This document shows, piece by piece, positions 22,901 to 34,732 of a DNA stretch of 64,000 nt. This DNA is from Selaginella tamariscina (lineage: Eukaryota; Streptophyta; Lycopodiopsida; Selaginellales; Selaginellaceae): NCBI GenBank assembly GCA_003024785.1, contig PUQB01000351.1:1-64000 (forward strand), read 5' to 3'. The position numbers were made by a program, and so were the translations under genes. The notes beneath the pieces are model-generated. The model had not been told where the DNA came from and searched no databases. It saw only the letters and a program-made list of their open reading frames with translations. How positions within the stretch are numbered: position 1 is the first letter of the stretch; each line of letters opens with the position of its first letter.

Positions 22901-24980
22901 GAAATTTTATGTAAATATATAAGTTTATGATGAAACTTTCAGTTAAACTCGAAATACATTAAGTTTTTAATGTGTATATATAAAAGCGAGGGAGGGAGGG
23001 AAGGACATATAAAGAAAGAAAATATTTCTTTTTAACACTTTTCTTTTACCTTTCACAACATTCGTTATTGTTAATTATTATACATTATTTTTTATTTTAT
23101 TTTGCTGCTTCTTCATACTTGAGTCCGTTGTGGCTGTGAATTATCATTATTTAATATATTTAAATTAAATCTAACTGCATTAAATTCATATTACAGAAAC
23201 ATGATGCATATATTATTTTAAAAATTAATATTATTATTGAATGAATTGATAATAAAAGAACATGTTCATATATATGATTAAAAGGTTTTAAAAGTTCAAG
23301 TGGTATTTTATTAAATATATAAATCTATTATAAAGGTCTCTATTAACTTTTTCCTTTTATATTTAAAATATTCACTTAAGATGTAAAATCGAAAATTCTT
23401 ATTTTTCTTATGCAATTCAAACAAGTTCTTTTTATTATCTTAAATACTTGTGTTTATTTATATTTTATTTTAAATAAAGATATCTTAATGACATATTCCT
23501 CACATGTCAAACATATAGTGTTAAATATAGTCATAAATTGTTTTTTTAAATTTAAATTGTAAAGGAGATAACCAATTTTTTTTTAAGCCCACAACTCTCA
23601 AAATACTATGGTTGAATATTGTTATTTATTAACTTTGATATATTTAATGTTTATTGGTATTTGTCTAAATAAAGATATTTACTAAAGGACACATTTAAAT
23701 CACATGATTTTATATGTAATATAATTTTCTTTTAAACTCTCAACTTTCCTACATCAAAGTCGTATCTATTTAATTTTAAATAAAATTACTTAAAAGACAC
23801 ATTTAATTCATAAAATTTTCTATTCAATATAATTCTATAACTTAATAAACTTTATTGTATTGAATATATATTCAATGATTGTATTGAATATATATTCCTA
23901 ATATAATCTTTTAAGTTTACCAAAATACATATGTTTAATCTTGTTTTATTATGTATTAATTTTAATTACTCACATTTATTTGTATATTATTGAATAAAAT
24001 TTATTTAAATGAAAAGCAAATTCACAATGAAACATGCAAGGATATGCAATAGGTAAGTAGAGATTGCTCAAATTATATTAAACACATGTTACAAGTTTTA
24101 TATATATATACACATACATATATGCACACTAATAAACAATTATTTCTAAGTTATTAATGTTATCAACAAGTTAAAGTTTTGTTAAATGCACATTCATAAG
24201 TTCCTCAAGTGAAAACACATCAAAAGTTCAATCTCTCCTATTTACACATCCACAAATAGCAAGAGTAATGGTAAAACCATAAGTTCTTATATTAAAATCA
24301 TTCAAAGATTTAATACCAGAAAGAAGTATACATATAATAATTTAAAATTAACAAAACACTTTCAAGAAAATAACAATGATATAAAAGTAAGTAAAACTGA
24401 ATTTTATATTCAAAATACTATTAAATAACTTTCACCAAATTCATTTAAGTGGTTTCTCATTAAATATTGTTAAGGACTACCAAGAAGGTAATCGATATTA
24501 TTCATGTGTGTGTGAGAGAGAAAGTAATAAAATATTAGTTTGAATTATTCTTTTACATTTGAACAAGTAAACTCAAGTTAGGGAATGAAAATTACCTTTT
24601 AAATGATAACTTGGGGATAGGAATGGTGTGAAGACATGTAAGGAAAAAGAGTTTAATAAAATTTAATTAATTTAAAACCAGGAGTACATAAAGAAGATAA
24701 TATTATAAGATTGTTGCAACACTAAAATATAAAAATGGATGATTAAACCCTTTTTTATATTATGAATTTTTTACCCTTAAAATCTCACAGTAACAAAAGG
24801 GTAAGTAGTTGTATAAGAATGCAAGAGGAGAATAAATGAGAAATATGGCCGAGTGCATATCTTATTATAATATTATTAAAAGGTCAAAAAGTTAAGTGGT
24901 GTTACGGTAAGACTTCTGTTATTTAATTAAGTGACACACCATTTACTTAAATTATTTAATAAATCAATGATGCCTAAGAA
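19991..24980. other. AT-rich gene desert
   Basis: Nearly 5 kb dominated by A and T with very few CG dinucleotides and no ORF that looks coding. The first 250 bases are the bZIP 3' flank with TG/TA repeats. A lone purine tract with three consecutive GGG runs lies at about 22987-23003. No terminal repeats, domains or RNA genes were recognised. It could be very old decayed transposon sequence. Confidence 0.7.
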
Positions 24981-25103
24981 AGTGGTTTGTGTGCAGTATT
25001 TATATTAATATATGTATATCTCCAGGTATTTATATACATGTATCCAGCGTATATACATGTAGACGTGTATATGCTCTATACACAATCTCTCTCTCTCTCA
25101 CAG

Positions 25104-25199
25104 GACAAATACGCTGGTTACCCGTGTTTACGGAGCTCATCAAGATGGATTAAGGACGAAAGGATGTTGTTGCAGAATTTGTCGAAGCCCAGCACCTGA
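25104..25199 (+). pseudogene. Orphan exon-like fragment
   Basis: After a (CT)n tract and a good acceptor (CTCACAG) an open segment reads DKYAGYPCLRSSSRWIKDER, continuing MLLQNLSKPST to a stop. It resembles the last exon of a gene in style, with a microsatellite-filled intron before it. No matching upstream exon was found and the family is not recognised. Confidence 0.3.
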
Positions 25200-25977
25200 T
25201 TTGCATTTCAGAGTTTTACTAACGTAGATCATCAAACATAATACGTATAATGGTTGCTAAAACTTAAGACATATGTATTTCTATTATAATTTTTAAAAAT
25301 TCTTTTAATTTTAAATAAAAATAAAAATTCAATAGTACTTACATTTAGAACTTACAAAGTGTAAATCACGAAGTAGAAACCTCCAGTTTATATAACTTGG
25401 ATCTCTCTCTTAACAATTATAAGATTGTGCTATTTTCGTACACCTATTTAATAAAGTCTAGGTTCTTATTGCTATTATTAAACTAAATTAACAAATAAAG
25501 TAATTTACAATATTTAACGCATAGACAACCTGTATGTGCGTTAAAATGGAACTAGTACACCAATTTCTATTTAAACTATAAATTCAACACATTAAGAAAA
25601 AACATGCAATATGGCTGGCTCCTTCATAGTCTGAGAGTCTTTGCTTAAAAATTAAAAATAATTCATAGAGGCTAAAACAATAAAACACACGCACGCACAC
25701 ACACATTGCTGCCTGTATGGTGATTTTATATGCTCTCCTTATTTTACTAAATAAAAACTTTCTTACTTGATTAGTAAAATTATATAAAAATAATAATCAT
25801 ATTTAATAAACCCTTAACCTAATTATTATCCTTAATTATAATAAGGTCTAAAACCTATTAGGGTTGTAGATATGGTGGTTCGAAGTCAAGTTGGATGATA
25901 TGATTAATAAAAATTAGAAACTTTGGAGCTGGCAATTTCCAATATTAAGAGCATATACTTAGAAAAAGATTGTGCAG
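25200..25977. other. AT-rich spacer, nothing recognised
   Basis: Mostly A/T with a short (AC)n tract at about 25686-25703. No coding or RNA feature seen. Confidence 0.5.
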
Positions 25978-26167
25978 ATTACTGAGAGAGGACCAGTTGG
26001 TTACACGATTACCATGTAACCTTGTTAAACTTTTGGTGAGGGAAAGCCAAATGTCTCCGATGAACACCTACGATGCATATCTACTGGCAAAGACTTCGGC
26101 ACGGAGGAAGTTTGCCAACAGACGTGACCAAGTGAAGGCACTGAACGATATAACATTTCAAAACTGA
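25978..26167 (+). pseudogene. Second orphan exon-like fragment
   Basis: Following a TTGTGCAG acceptor-like site, an open frame of balanced composition reads in part LPCNLVKLLVRESQMSPMNT and AKTSARRKFANRRDQVKALN, ending at 26167. It stands out from the AT-rich flanks by GC content. Not recognised; it may be an isolated exon of a lost gene. Confidence 0.25.
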
Positions 26168-26821
26168 ACATATATATACTGAAGGATTAAAGACAATCAC
26201 TAAAATATAATAAACACATAAAATAAACTTTTTATCAAACACAAGTGACAACGACAAACAAAACAAACAATGTTAGATTGTACGTTAAATAAGATCATAT
26301 GTGCATGGAACAGTGTACATGAAAGATATATTAAACACAAATGTCAGACTAAACAGGCAAGCATTAAACGAAACAGAAAATATACCAGAATCCCCTCACT
26401 GTATATATAATATAATTAACATTAAAATACGATGTGTAAATTAAGTATGATAAAATGGTCTAATATAATGAGAAAACGCTCCGTTCATATACACAACTAT
26501 AACATGACAATGAAACCAAAAAAAAATATATCATGCATTCGAAGTGACTAAAAGCTGCTTCTACTACAAAAGAAAAGCGGATGATCAATCGAAATATATG
26601 TGCGCGTGTGTATACTTATGCACAACATAAACTCAAATAACAAGAGACTAGCAAACAATCCGTAACTTTTGCATCCTTGGATAATACTAGACATACACAG
26701 ATGACAACATTGTACACAGTATATAATTTGTGTCTCTAGATGTGGGATATACAGAACTAGCTTAATATACATATACAGACAATGAAAATATGCATGCACA
26801 AACCATGCACAACCATACGTA

Positions 26822-28135
26822 CCTGGAGCGCCAAACGAGCCGGGAATGCATTAAACGGCTTAGCGAGTCTGAAGTCGGCTCGTAATTGGGTTGTTGGACG
26901 ATGAAGAATGGTTGGCGAGCAATCGCCCAGCCTGAACAGGTCCAATCCAAGCTCAGCTAGAGGACCCATTCGACATGTACTCGGACAGCAGCAGATTCGT
27001 CTCCCGTCCGACAATGTTCCGGTGTCGGATCTTCCCCTCAATCCGTGATCATATTCTCCAACAATCCCTTGAACAGGCATTTTACTGCAACAACCTGCAC
27101 CTCAGCACGGTATACCGTCCTCTCCCCATGATATTATCCTCGTTGATCGACTCAAGAACATGCTCCGCCTGCTGCAAAGACGTGAACTCCCAGTGAAAGT
27201 CCGACCTGGTGCATCCCTTCAAGAAGCAGAATACTCCGACTATCAAGAACACCACGCCCGGATGCAACGATGGATGCAACAAGCGTCTTCATGAGCCGGA
27301 GCTTGGAAGAACGGAGTACCCCGGATCATCCCCGAAGCTGGTCGCAGTGACTCTTGTACAGTTGCTGAGCGGCCCGCCGAAGTGTGCATCGCTAAGAACC
27401 GATCCGGAAAGATTGTCGTCAGCCGTCAAGCTTTCCTGCTGAAGAATCTGAGCGGGAATGCTGCCGCTGAGCCGATTCCGTGAGACGTTGAGAAGCTCCA
27501 ACACGGCCATAGAGCAGGAATAGGACCGGTGAGCCGGTTCTGGCTCAAGTCGAGGTAGATACATTGCGAAATATCACGCCGGAGAGCAGATCGAGATGCA
27601 GAAGGTGTCCGAGCTGCCCGAGCTTGGAAGGAATCCCTCCGACGAACCGATTCGAGTTTAAGAACAGCTTCTGGAGGCTCGGAATTCGTGAGAGTCCGCG
27701 TGGAAGCGATCCTTAAAGACGGTTTCATGAAAAATCAAAGAAATCCAGCAGCGGTGCATCGATGATTGCTGGAATGTACCCTGTCAGCCGGTAGCATCTC
27801 CAGCGCCTTGAGTCCTAGAGGACCTTCCGGAATCTGTCCAGAGAACTGATTTTTGCCGAGACGTAAGCTATTGTAGTGTCCGTGCTCGGACGGCATCGGC
27901 CAGGAAATCTGATTCTCAGCTGCCTACCTTTGCAAAGCATCCTCTGAAACGAATCGCTTCACCGGATCGCTTTCTGCAGCTCTCGGCACCAATGGTAACG
28001 GAGCTCGATGCCTCATCGAATCTGCTCACCGGACCGTTTGAAATTTGGTCTGGTTCTCGTTGCAGGTGATCCCGGTCCTCCGCTTGTCAATAGAATATTG
28101 CATTGATTCCGACATTTGGATTCCCAGGGTACACG
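26822..28135 (-). pseudogene. LRR receptor-like kinase pseudogene (5' two-thirds)
   Basis: Read on the minus strand in several frames. An N-terminal LRR cap remnant (TGITCNEN) comes first, then LRR units (LRLGKNQFSGQIPEG, FLNSNRFVGGIPSKLGQLGH, YLDLSQNRLTGPIPAL, LNVSRNRLSGSIPAQIL). Next are a membrane segment (VVFLIVGVFCFLKG), a glycine-loop region (EDNIMGRGRY), a kinase N-lobe remnant (TNLLLSEYMSNGS) and a relic of the catalytic to DFG region. Many frame breaks and internal losses are spread over the copy, and the C-lobe of the kinase is absent after a donor-like site at about 26822. Unlike the other host genes here, decay is dense, so this is a real pseudogene. Its 5' end lies about 30 bases from a Harbinger insertion. 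Confidence 0.8.
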
Positions 28136-28165
28136 TCACCATATTGTGTGTTTCTGTTATTTTAA

Positions 28166-28197
28166 GGGTCGTTTCGCACCACACTTAACTTAACTTA
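28166..28197 (+). repeat. Harbinger terminal inverted repeat, left
   Basis: Thirty-two bases identical to the reverse complement of the right end, preceded by target duplication TAA (28163-28165). Confidence 0.95.
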
Positions 28198-29046
28198 GCA
28201 TGCATAAGTTAAGTAAAAGTTAAGGGTGCATTTGATTCGCACCAACTCTCCCTTAAAAAGAGAAGTTAAGGGTTTTGGATTCGTACCAACCCTTAACTTA
28301 AATTAAGGAATTTGTTAAGGGCAATTGATTCGCACTCATCAACCCTTAATTTTTACTTAAATTAAGGGATTGTGTTAAGGGCAATGGATTCGCATAGATA
28401 CTTAAGTAAAAATATTAAGGGCCATGAATTCGAATATTGCCCTTAATATAATATACTTTATATTTACATTTAAGTTAAGATTATTAACTTAATTATTTTT
28501 AATGAACTTAACATATCTACATTTCATATAACATTATTATGTCAAGTTATAATAAATATTTTTAAATAATTTTCAATTTGCAATAAAAATTATTTTCAAT
28601 TTGTAATAAATATTTTTAACCACTTTAAAATATATTTATAATATTTATTATTTAAATAATATGTGCATCCTTAATTTTTATTAACATTTAAAGTAATTTT
28701 ACTTATTATAAAAAATAAAAAATATGGTGAGATGAAATTATATACTTATATATAATATTGTATATGGGTACATTCTATAGATAATTAAATTTTATATATT
28801 TTGGATATGTTTAAACAAGTAAAAACTTCATGAAAAATATTATATATACATATGCATGTGCGTTAACATGTGTGTATACATGTATTTGCATTTCATATTT
28901 TTATTTATTTAACAAAAAAATACTAAATATATTCTATTTCTAGTATACATCCTTTTTCATATTTCACGTTTATCTTTAACACATGATATTTATTGTGGTA
29001 AAACAAAAAATAATAATAAAGAAAACATAAATTAACAATTTCCAAA

Positions 29047-30064
29047 TTAATGCCTAACAAATGGCGTCCCAAAAATAAGATGAGCTTCAAGAGCTGATCT
29101 AATAGTGCGAGCATGTGTAGTTACCTCACCAAGTTCTCGAGGATCTTGTGAAGGATCATCATACTCCACCCAATCTCCTCTTTCTTGACGTCGCCGAATT
29201 CTTCGCTCCCTTGCTCGTAAAGTTGCCTCATAATTCACTTCGCCCTCATCAATGAGGATATTGTGGAGAATAACACAAGCACTCACAGTATTCGGAATGT
29301 GTGGAAGGTGGACTCTCAACTTATAATCAAGGCAACGAAATTTTTGCTTTAAAAGGCCAAATGCTTGCTCAACCACCAATCGTGCTTTAGTAAGCTCCTT
29401 GTTGAAAGTCTCCTGACCAAGATTAAGATGAACACCTATAAAAACTAAGTTAAATATGTTATAAATATATTAACTTTACATGCCTGTGTATGGGACCATT
29501 AAAAATGGTTGTAATTGGTATCCTTTATCACCCACAATATAAGGCTTCACGAAATCAACATGAGCAGCCTCCAAAGGTCCATGAAGATAAACCCCATCAA
29601 TGATCTTTTGATGAAGTGAGCAATTCTTCCAAACTCGCATATCATGCACGCTACCTGCAAATACCAAAACATTACACAAACATAATCAAAATGAATGTAA
29701 CTTGCTCACCTGGCCATCCAGCATTCACATTTATAAACCTCTTACGTGCATCAACAACCCCTTGCACAATGATGCTATTCCGTTGCTTCCTGTCAAAGTA
29801 GTCCGTCCGGTCATTTGTAGAAGGTTGAAGTATCTCCACATGTGTGCAATCTATGGCCCCCACAACATTTGGTAAATGAGTGTGTGTCACATCTTGGAAC
29901 TCATGTGCCATCTCACGAACCTCATTTTCCGTCGATGGAAATGCCACCTTATACCAGAAACGTCGACAAATAGCTGCTGTCGTCTCTACAAACACAGCCA
30001 TAACAGTCGAAGTTCCAATAGCAAACCTCTCACCAATGTCCATGTAGTCACTGTTTCTCACCAT
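29047..30064 (-). CDS. Harbinger DDE transposase (HARBI1-like nuclease)
   Basis: Three exons read on the minus strand. Markers: LPNVVGAIDCTHVEI with the first catalytic Asp, VQGVVDARKRFINVNAGWPG, then GSVHDMRVW with the second Asp, YIVGDKGYQLQPFLMVPYTG, and ARLVVEQAFGLLKQKFRCL with the catalytic Glu. The C-terminus is FGTPFVRH. The two introns are tiny, about 55 and 46 bases (29438-29483), and the second needs a GC donor to keep frame. No stop was seen inside the joined exons, so the catalytic protein may be intact, though an N-terminal exon upstream of 30064 cannot be excluded. It cuts and pastes this element and probably related short copies. Confidence 0.9.
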
Positions 30065-30979
30065 CTTCCAAAGTGTAGCTCAACTTTTAATATCACTCGT
30101 ACAGCTTCTCTATAGTGGGTATCGCATTGAGATGTATCCTCTAATACATTACATTATAACAAAGGTTCTCCGTGACATTAGAAGAAGTTTTATCCATCTC
30201 ATCATCGTAGTGTGACATCATAAAAGTGTCCCACCATGCCTCACTCCGTAGTCGAACCCATTGTGAAGGAGAAGACCTATCAATTGCAGCTTGTGTTGAC
30301 CTGCATGTACTGAATACTACATCTCATCATCATGAATTGTCACGTTCTTCATCTTCAGCATCCGAATTAGAATCCAAGTCGTTTGATGAATTGAATAAAA
30401 AATCTCAGCCATGGTCGAGGCTAATCCTATTAAACGGTCCTGAAAAAATAATATAATCATATTTAAATAAAAACAAAAATGCATTAACATAATCAAATAA
30501 AAGCTTGCAAATGATAAATATATGAAACCTACATGCACCATGCTACTCTAGTCTTGTTGCCCTGTCCACAAATGTGATCAGCAATTCGTGTCATAGCCAA
30601 TGCGAACTTCTCAATAGAAGCGTTCTTTTCCCTCCTCAACTATACTGTCCTCAATTGGCGGCTCCTCATCTCAACTGGGTCGAAGTACATTTGTACCTTC
30701 ATTAACCGCTTCAACCAAACTAGACTTTCCCTTCTTCGCTTGCCTTCTCGTCACAGTGACACCATCTCCATCATCATCTGAGTGATCAGTAGTCAAAGGT
30801 GCACTTGTGGAAGTTGTTTGTGAAACTGGAGTCATCGGTGGATCATTTTCAGAGTCATTTTACGTGTTGGGGCGTCATGCAGCTTCGGTCACCTTGAAAT
30901 GAATCCAATAATCAACAGGTCCAAGTCCATGTTTGAATCTAAGGCGTCGTTTCTTTAGATTCGACAAGCTCGAATATGC

Positions 30980-32291
30980 AGCAGCTCCGACTTCTGTTGT
31001 GGTTGTGAATAACTTTATAATCGTTGATTAAATTCTCCTACTTCTTACGACATTGTTCTCCATCATGATCGTCGAAACCTTGTGCTTGCATTTCTTTTGC
31101 AATCTGTGTCCAACGTGCATTTGCTGTTACACTGACAAGTTGCCTAGTTGACATCTGTAACCTAGCCATGAACTCTTGTCGTTTCAACTCCACAAGCGTC
31201 TTCTGTCTCGTCCATTGTCCAATTCTGAGACCGAGGCCGTTTGCTTCTTGCTTGCCCCTCAATCTCATGTGAAGTTTCTTCAAAACCCTGGCCCTCGCCC
31301 TCATTTTCAATAATGTCAATTGTTTCACCCACCACCCTTGAAGATTGTTGTTGTCTCCTCGACCGGACATACCTAGCTGACCTAGCCCGAGTTCTTTCAC
31401 TTGCTGCTGGGCTTCGTGGGTGGCCAGGGGAGGTAGAAAGCCCGACAGCAGTTGTTGCTGGGCTTTGGGCTGCCCCATGAGCTCGGCCAACCCAGCCAGT
31501 GGTGGCAGAAAGCCCGGCAGCAGTTGCTGCCGAACTTTGGGCCGCCCATGAGCTTGGCCAATGTTGGCCGAGCTCAAGCCAGCCCAGCCAGGGGGCAGAA
31601 AGCTCGGCAGTAGTAGCTGCGGCTTTAGGCCGCCCCATGAGCTCGGCCAATGCTAGCGAGCTCAAGCCATCCCAGCCAGGGGAGGCAGAAAGCCCGATAG
31701 CAGTAGTTGTCAGGCTTTCTGTTGCCTCATGAGCTCGGCCAATGCTGGCCGAGCTCAAGCCAGCCCAACCAGGGGCTGCAGAAAGCCCAGCAGCAGTCGC
31801 TGCGGGCTTTCTACTGCCCCATGAGCTCGGCCAATGCTGGCCGAGCTCAAGCCAGCCCAGCCATAATCGGCAGAAAGCCTGCAGCACTTGCTGCCGGGCT
31901 TTCGGCCAGCCCATGAGCCCGATAGCTATGGTGGGCAGAAAGCCCGACAATAGTTGCTGTCGGGCTTTCGGTTGGCCCATGAACCCGGTAGCTATGGTGG
32001 GCAGAAAGCCCGGTAGCAGTAGCTGCCTGGCTTTCGGCTGGCCCATGAGCTCGCCAATGCCGGTCGAGCTCGTGCCATCCCAGCCAGGGGCGCTGAAAGC
32101 CCGATAGCAATTGCAGTCGGGCTTTGGGCCGCCCCTTGAGCTCGAATAAAGCTAGTAGTCTCTATGGTCGCCTCCTGATGCAAATGAATGCAAGAAAAGA
32201 AGAAGAAAGAAAGAAGACTACCTGATCTGCTTGCTCTTCTGCCATTCTCTCCCGATTTCTCTTGAATTCTTCTCTTCCTCTCCCGATGCAC
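30980..32291 (-). pseudogene. Harbinger ORF1 (Myb/trihelix-like), disabled
   Basis: The minus strand carries a helix-turn-helix block reading GQWTRQKTLVELKRQEF, then ARWTQIAKEMQAQGFD, then EQCRKK followed by a stop where Trp is expected, then ENLINDYKVIHN in the same frame. That order (W..., W..IA..., QC..KW.NL...YK) is the Myb/SANT-like protein of plant PIF/Harbinger elements, which helps the transposase bind the ends. A possible first exon starts with ATG at 32291 (MHRERKRRIQEKSGENGRR). Between them lies the hairpin array, which is open on this strand and may be a low-complexity extension. Confidence 0.7.
31430..32140. repeat. GC-rich tandem array of about nine double-hairpin units
   Basis: Nine copies of an AGAAAGCCC core start near 31434, 31507, 31598, 31688, 31782, 31873, 31938, 32000 and 32094, spaced 62-94 bases. 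Each unit has a near-perfect hairpin of the type AAAGCCCGACA / TGTCGGGCTTT. Most units also carry a second, GAGCTCGGCCA / TGGCCGAGCTC. Units differ by point changes, often with both arms changed together. The array is far more GC-rich than the rest of the window. Confidence 0.9.
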
Positions 32292-32816
32292 AGAAATCTA
32301 CAAAGATGCGCAGAAACCTACAGAGATGCGCAGAAACCTATAGAAATTAGGGCAGAAGGAGAATATACTTAGAATATACTAAGAATATACTAAGAATAAT
32401 GAGAAATTCATATTATTATTATTTTTATTTTAATATATATGTTAAAATAAAAATATAAAATAAAATATATATTTTACATAAAAAAATGCACATTACGCAT
32501 GTAAAATTTTATTTTTTATTTTATTTTAAAGAAGGTGGCGAAAAAGGTGGCGAGCCTCGTGGGTCGTTAAGGGTGGCTAAGGGACCCCACAACCTCCCTT
32601 AAATTTTCTTTGTAAATTTTCACTGTTCCCTTAAATTAAGTTAAGTTAAGGGAAGGTTAGTGGTCAAACCCTTAAAAAATCTTAAGTAAGTGACTTCTTA
32701 AGTTAAGGGCAGGTGCGAATTCAATGCCCTTAGTAGTCAAACCCTTAAAAAGTTAATTAAGTGATTACTCAACTTAAGGGCGAGTACGAATCTATTTTCT
32801 CTTACTTAAGACCACT

Positions 32817-32848
32817 TAAGTTAAGTTAAGTGTGGTGCGAAACGACCC
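32817..32848 (-). repeat. Harbinger terminal inverted repeat, right
   Basis: Mirror of the left terminal repeat, followed by target duplication TAA (32849-32851). Confidence 0.95.
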
Positions 32849-32851
32849 TAA

Positions 32852-33721
32852 CTCACTAAACGTTAAGAGTTCAGCTTAAAAATTAGTTGCCAACGTGATA
32901 AGCTATATTCTCAAGGACAATTATTACAACTTTATGGAACCTTGGCGCACGTGGAAAAGTGTCACGTCAGGTCGCTTTAATTAACGGTAGAGAGGCTTGC
33001 ATCAATCACACACAATAATCGACTGTGTATTTTGAACGGTTGGATCTTGTACTGCTACACAGTAATAAAATTCTCTATTAAATATTGTGAAATGGATTAT
33101 ACCCAAATTTCTATGTTTAATATTTGATCTTGTTTTAATGCAATAGATTATATAAATCCTATATTATAATATGGTCCGCCAGATCACCATAGATCCGTTA
33201 TAGACCTAATCGGGCAAAAATGACGCGTTTAATGGAACAGTTTTACATCCCGTACGTATTGTGTGTGTATTAAAAGCCTCCACCTATATATATATATAGT
33301 ATAGGATGTGAAATGATGTGACACGTATTGTGTGTAAATAGGCCTGCATAGGCTTAACGAATATCGTGAGTCCCTCTTGCCTATCTCCACGTGATAAAAT
33401 ATGAGAAATTATTCACTTAGCGTGTATTTTCTTAAATATGTAAATTATACATATTCGTAATTTAGAATTTTAAGTGTAATGTTAGATTAATGTTATGTTC
33501 AAAGCATTAATATAACATAATATTATTATATTGTTCAACAATATATATATATATATATTTATTTATATAGATCATATTTATGTATATTAGAAGCTCTAAA
33601 TTAAATATGTAAATATTTTACAGTATGTAAGTAAAATATATTTATGTTTTACAAAACATATAAATATTCTTTTAAATGAAGATAATATCTAATTAATATA
33701 CTGACATGTCAGGACAGAGAT
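32852..33721. other. Intergenic, no gene recognised
   Basis: AT-rich. Contains short TA repeats at about 33285 and 33540-33560 and an ACGTGG word near 32949. Nothing coding seen. Confidence 0.5.
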
Positions 33722-34693
33722 ATGGACCCTCGAAGGAGAGAATGTTTGCATACTGTTTCTCTTTGTTTCTATTCACATTTTAAGAATATAGCATTTGTTT
33801 TAAAGGTTTACAGATTTTTTTGTAAGTTATATCAAGATTCAATATGGTTTGCAGGTTTTTACGATTTCATATATGACGATTTGGTTGTTGAGCGTGTATA
33901 CACGGATTCAAGGTATATAGTTGTGTGCGTGCGTGTAGTAAATTTTAATCTTTTATATATAAGTATAAAGTATGCATATATAACTTGTAGAGAGTCACAT
34001 GATATACCTCTCTCTAAGTACCTAGATATAGATATAATATTTTTAAAGTTTATTATATATATATTATATATAATTGTTCATGCAGTTAGTTCACAAGTAT
34101 ATGGAACACTTCTCGAAAATGTACGTATAGATCCATACATAGACATAGACTAGTGTCGAATATTTTTCTAATATAGTATAAAGACGTTCCTTACCAGGTT
34201 ACATTTATTTACAGTGGTGTGGAGCAGAAGGGTGAAAGATTCATGGCACACTCGTTACAGCAAGGGGAAGGACCGGGCAACTATATACTCAAAGCGCCAC
34301 AGGTGCATCAAGGTGAAGGATCGAACATATTTCCGCAGCTGCATCAAGGTGAAGGACCGGACAGTGAGCAACACCAAACTGCTAAATGCGAAGAGAAACA
34401 AGTAAGTTATTTTATACATATAAAGAATCATAAAATGTGTACTCTGTCCCTCCCTCCTCCCTCCATATACATATATATACCTATACATACATATACATAT
34501 ACATATACATAGATATACATATATTCATACATATACATAATTTATATATTGCCAAACAGATTTATCAAGGTGAAGGATCGGGTAGCTGCCTTACTCCGGA
34601 GCAGACTGGGAAAGATAAAGAGAAACAAGTGAGTGGATTACACATAACATATGAAGAATTATAGAATATGTACTCTGTCTCTCCTCCCTCCCT

Positions 34694-34732
<39 letters not shown>

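Larger units (their letters stand above)
28166..32848 (-). mobile_element. PIF/Harbinger DNA transposon with intact ends
   Basis: Both ends carry the same perfect 32-base inverted repeat beginning GGGTCGTTTCGCACC. The element is flanked on both sides by TAA, the TWA target duplication expected for PIF/Harbinger. Sub-terminal direct repeats of the type TTAAGGGnnnTGGATTCGCA occur several times at both ends. It carries the two expected genes on the minus strand, a Myb/trihelix-like ORF1 and a DDE transposase, plus a GC-rich hairpin array. Perfect ends suggest a recent insertion; ORF1 contains at least one stop. Confidence 0.95.

Noticed and set aside
31162-32046. 294-codon open frame through the hairpin array as an independent gene
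   Set aside because: The frame is open because the unit lacks stops, on more than one strand and frame. It is at best a low-complexity part of the transposon's ORF1.
31430-32140. Regular repeats with near-equal spacing, CRISPR-like at first sight
   Set aside because: The spacers are themselves repeated and hairpin-forming, units lie inside a plant DNA transposon, and no cas gene is present.
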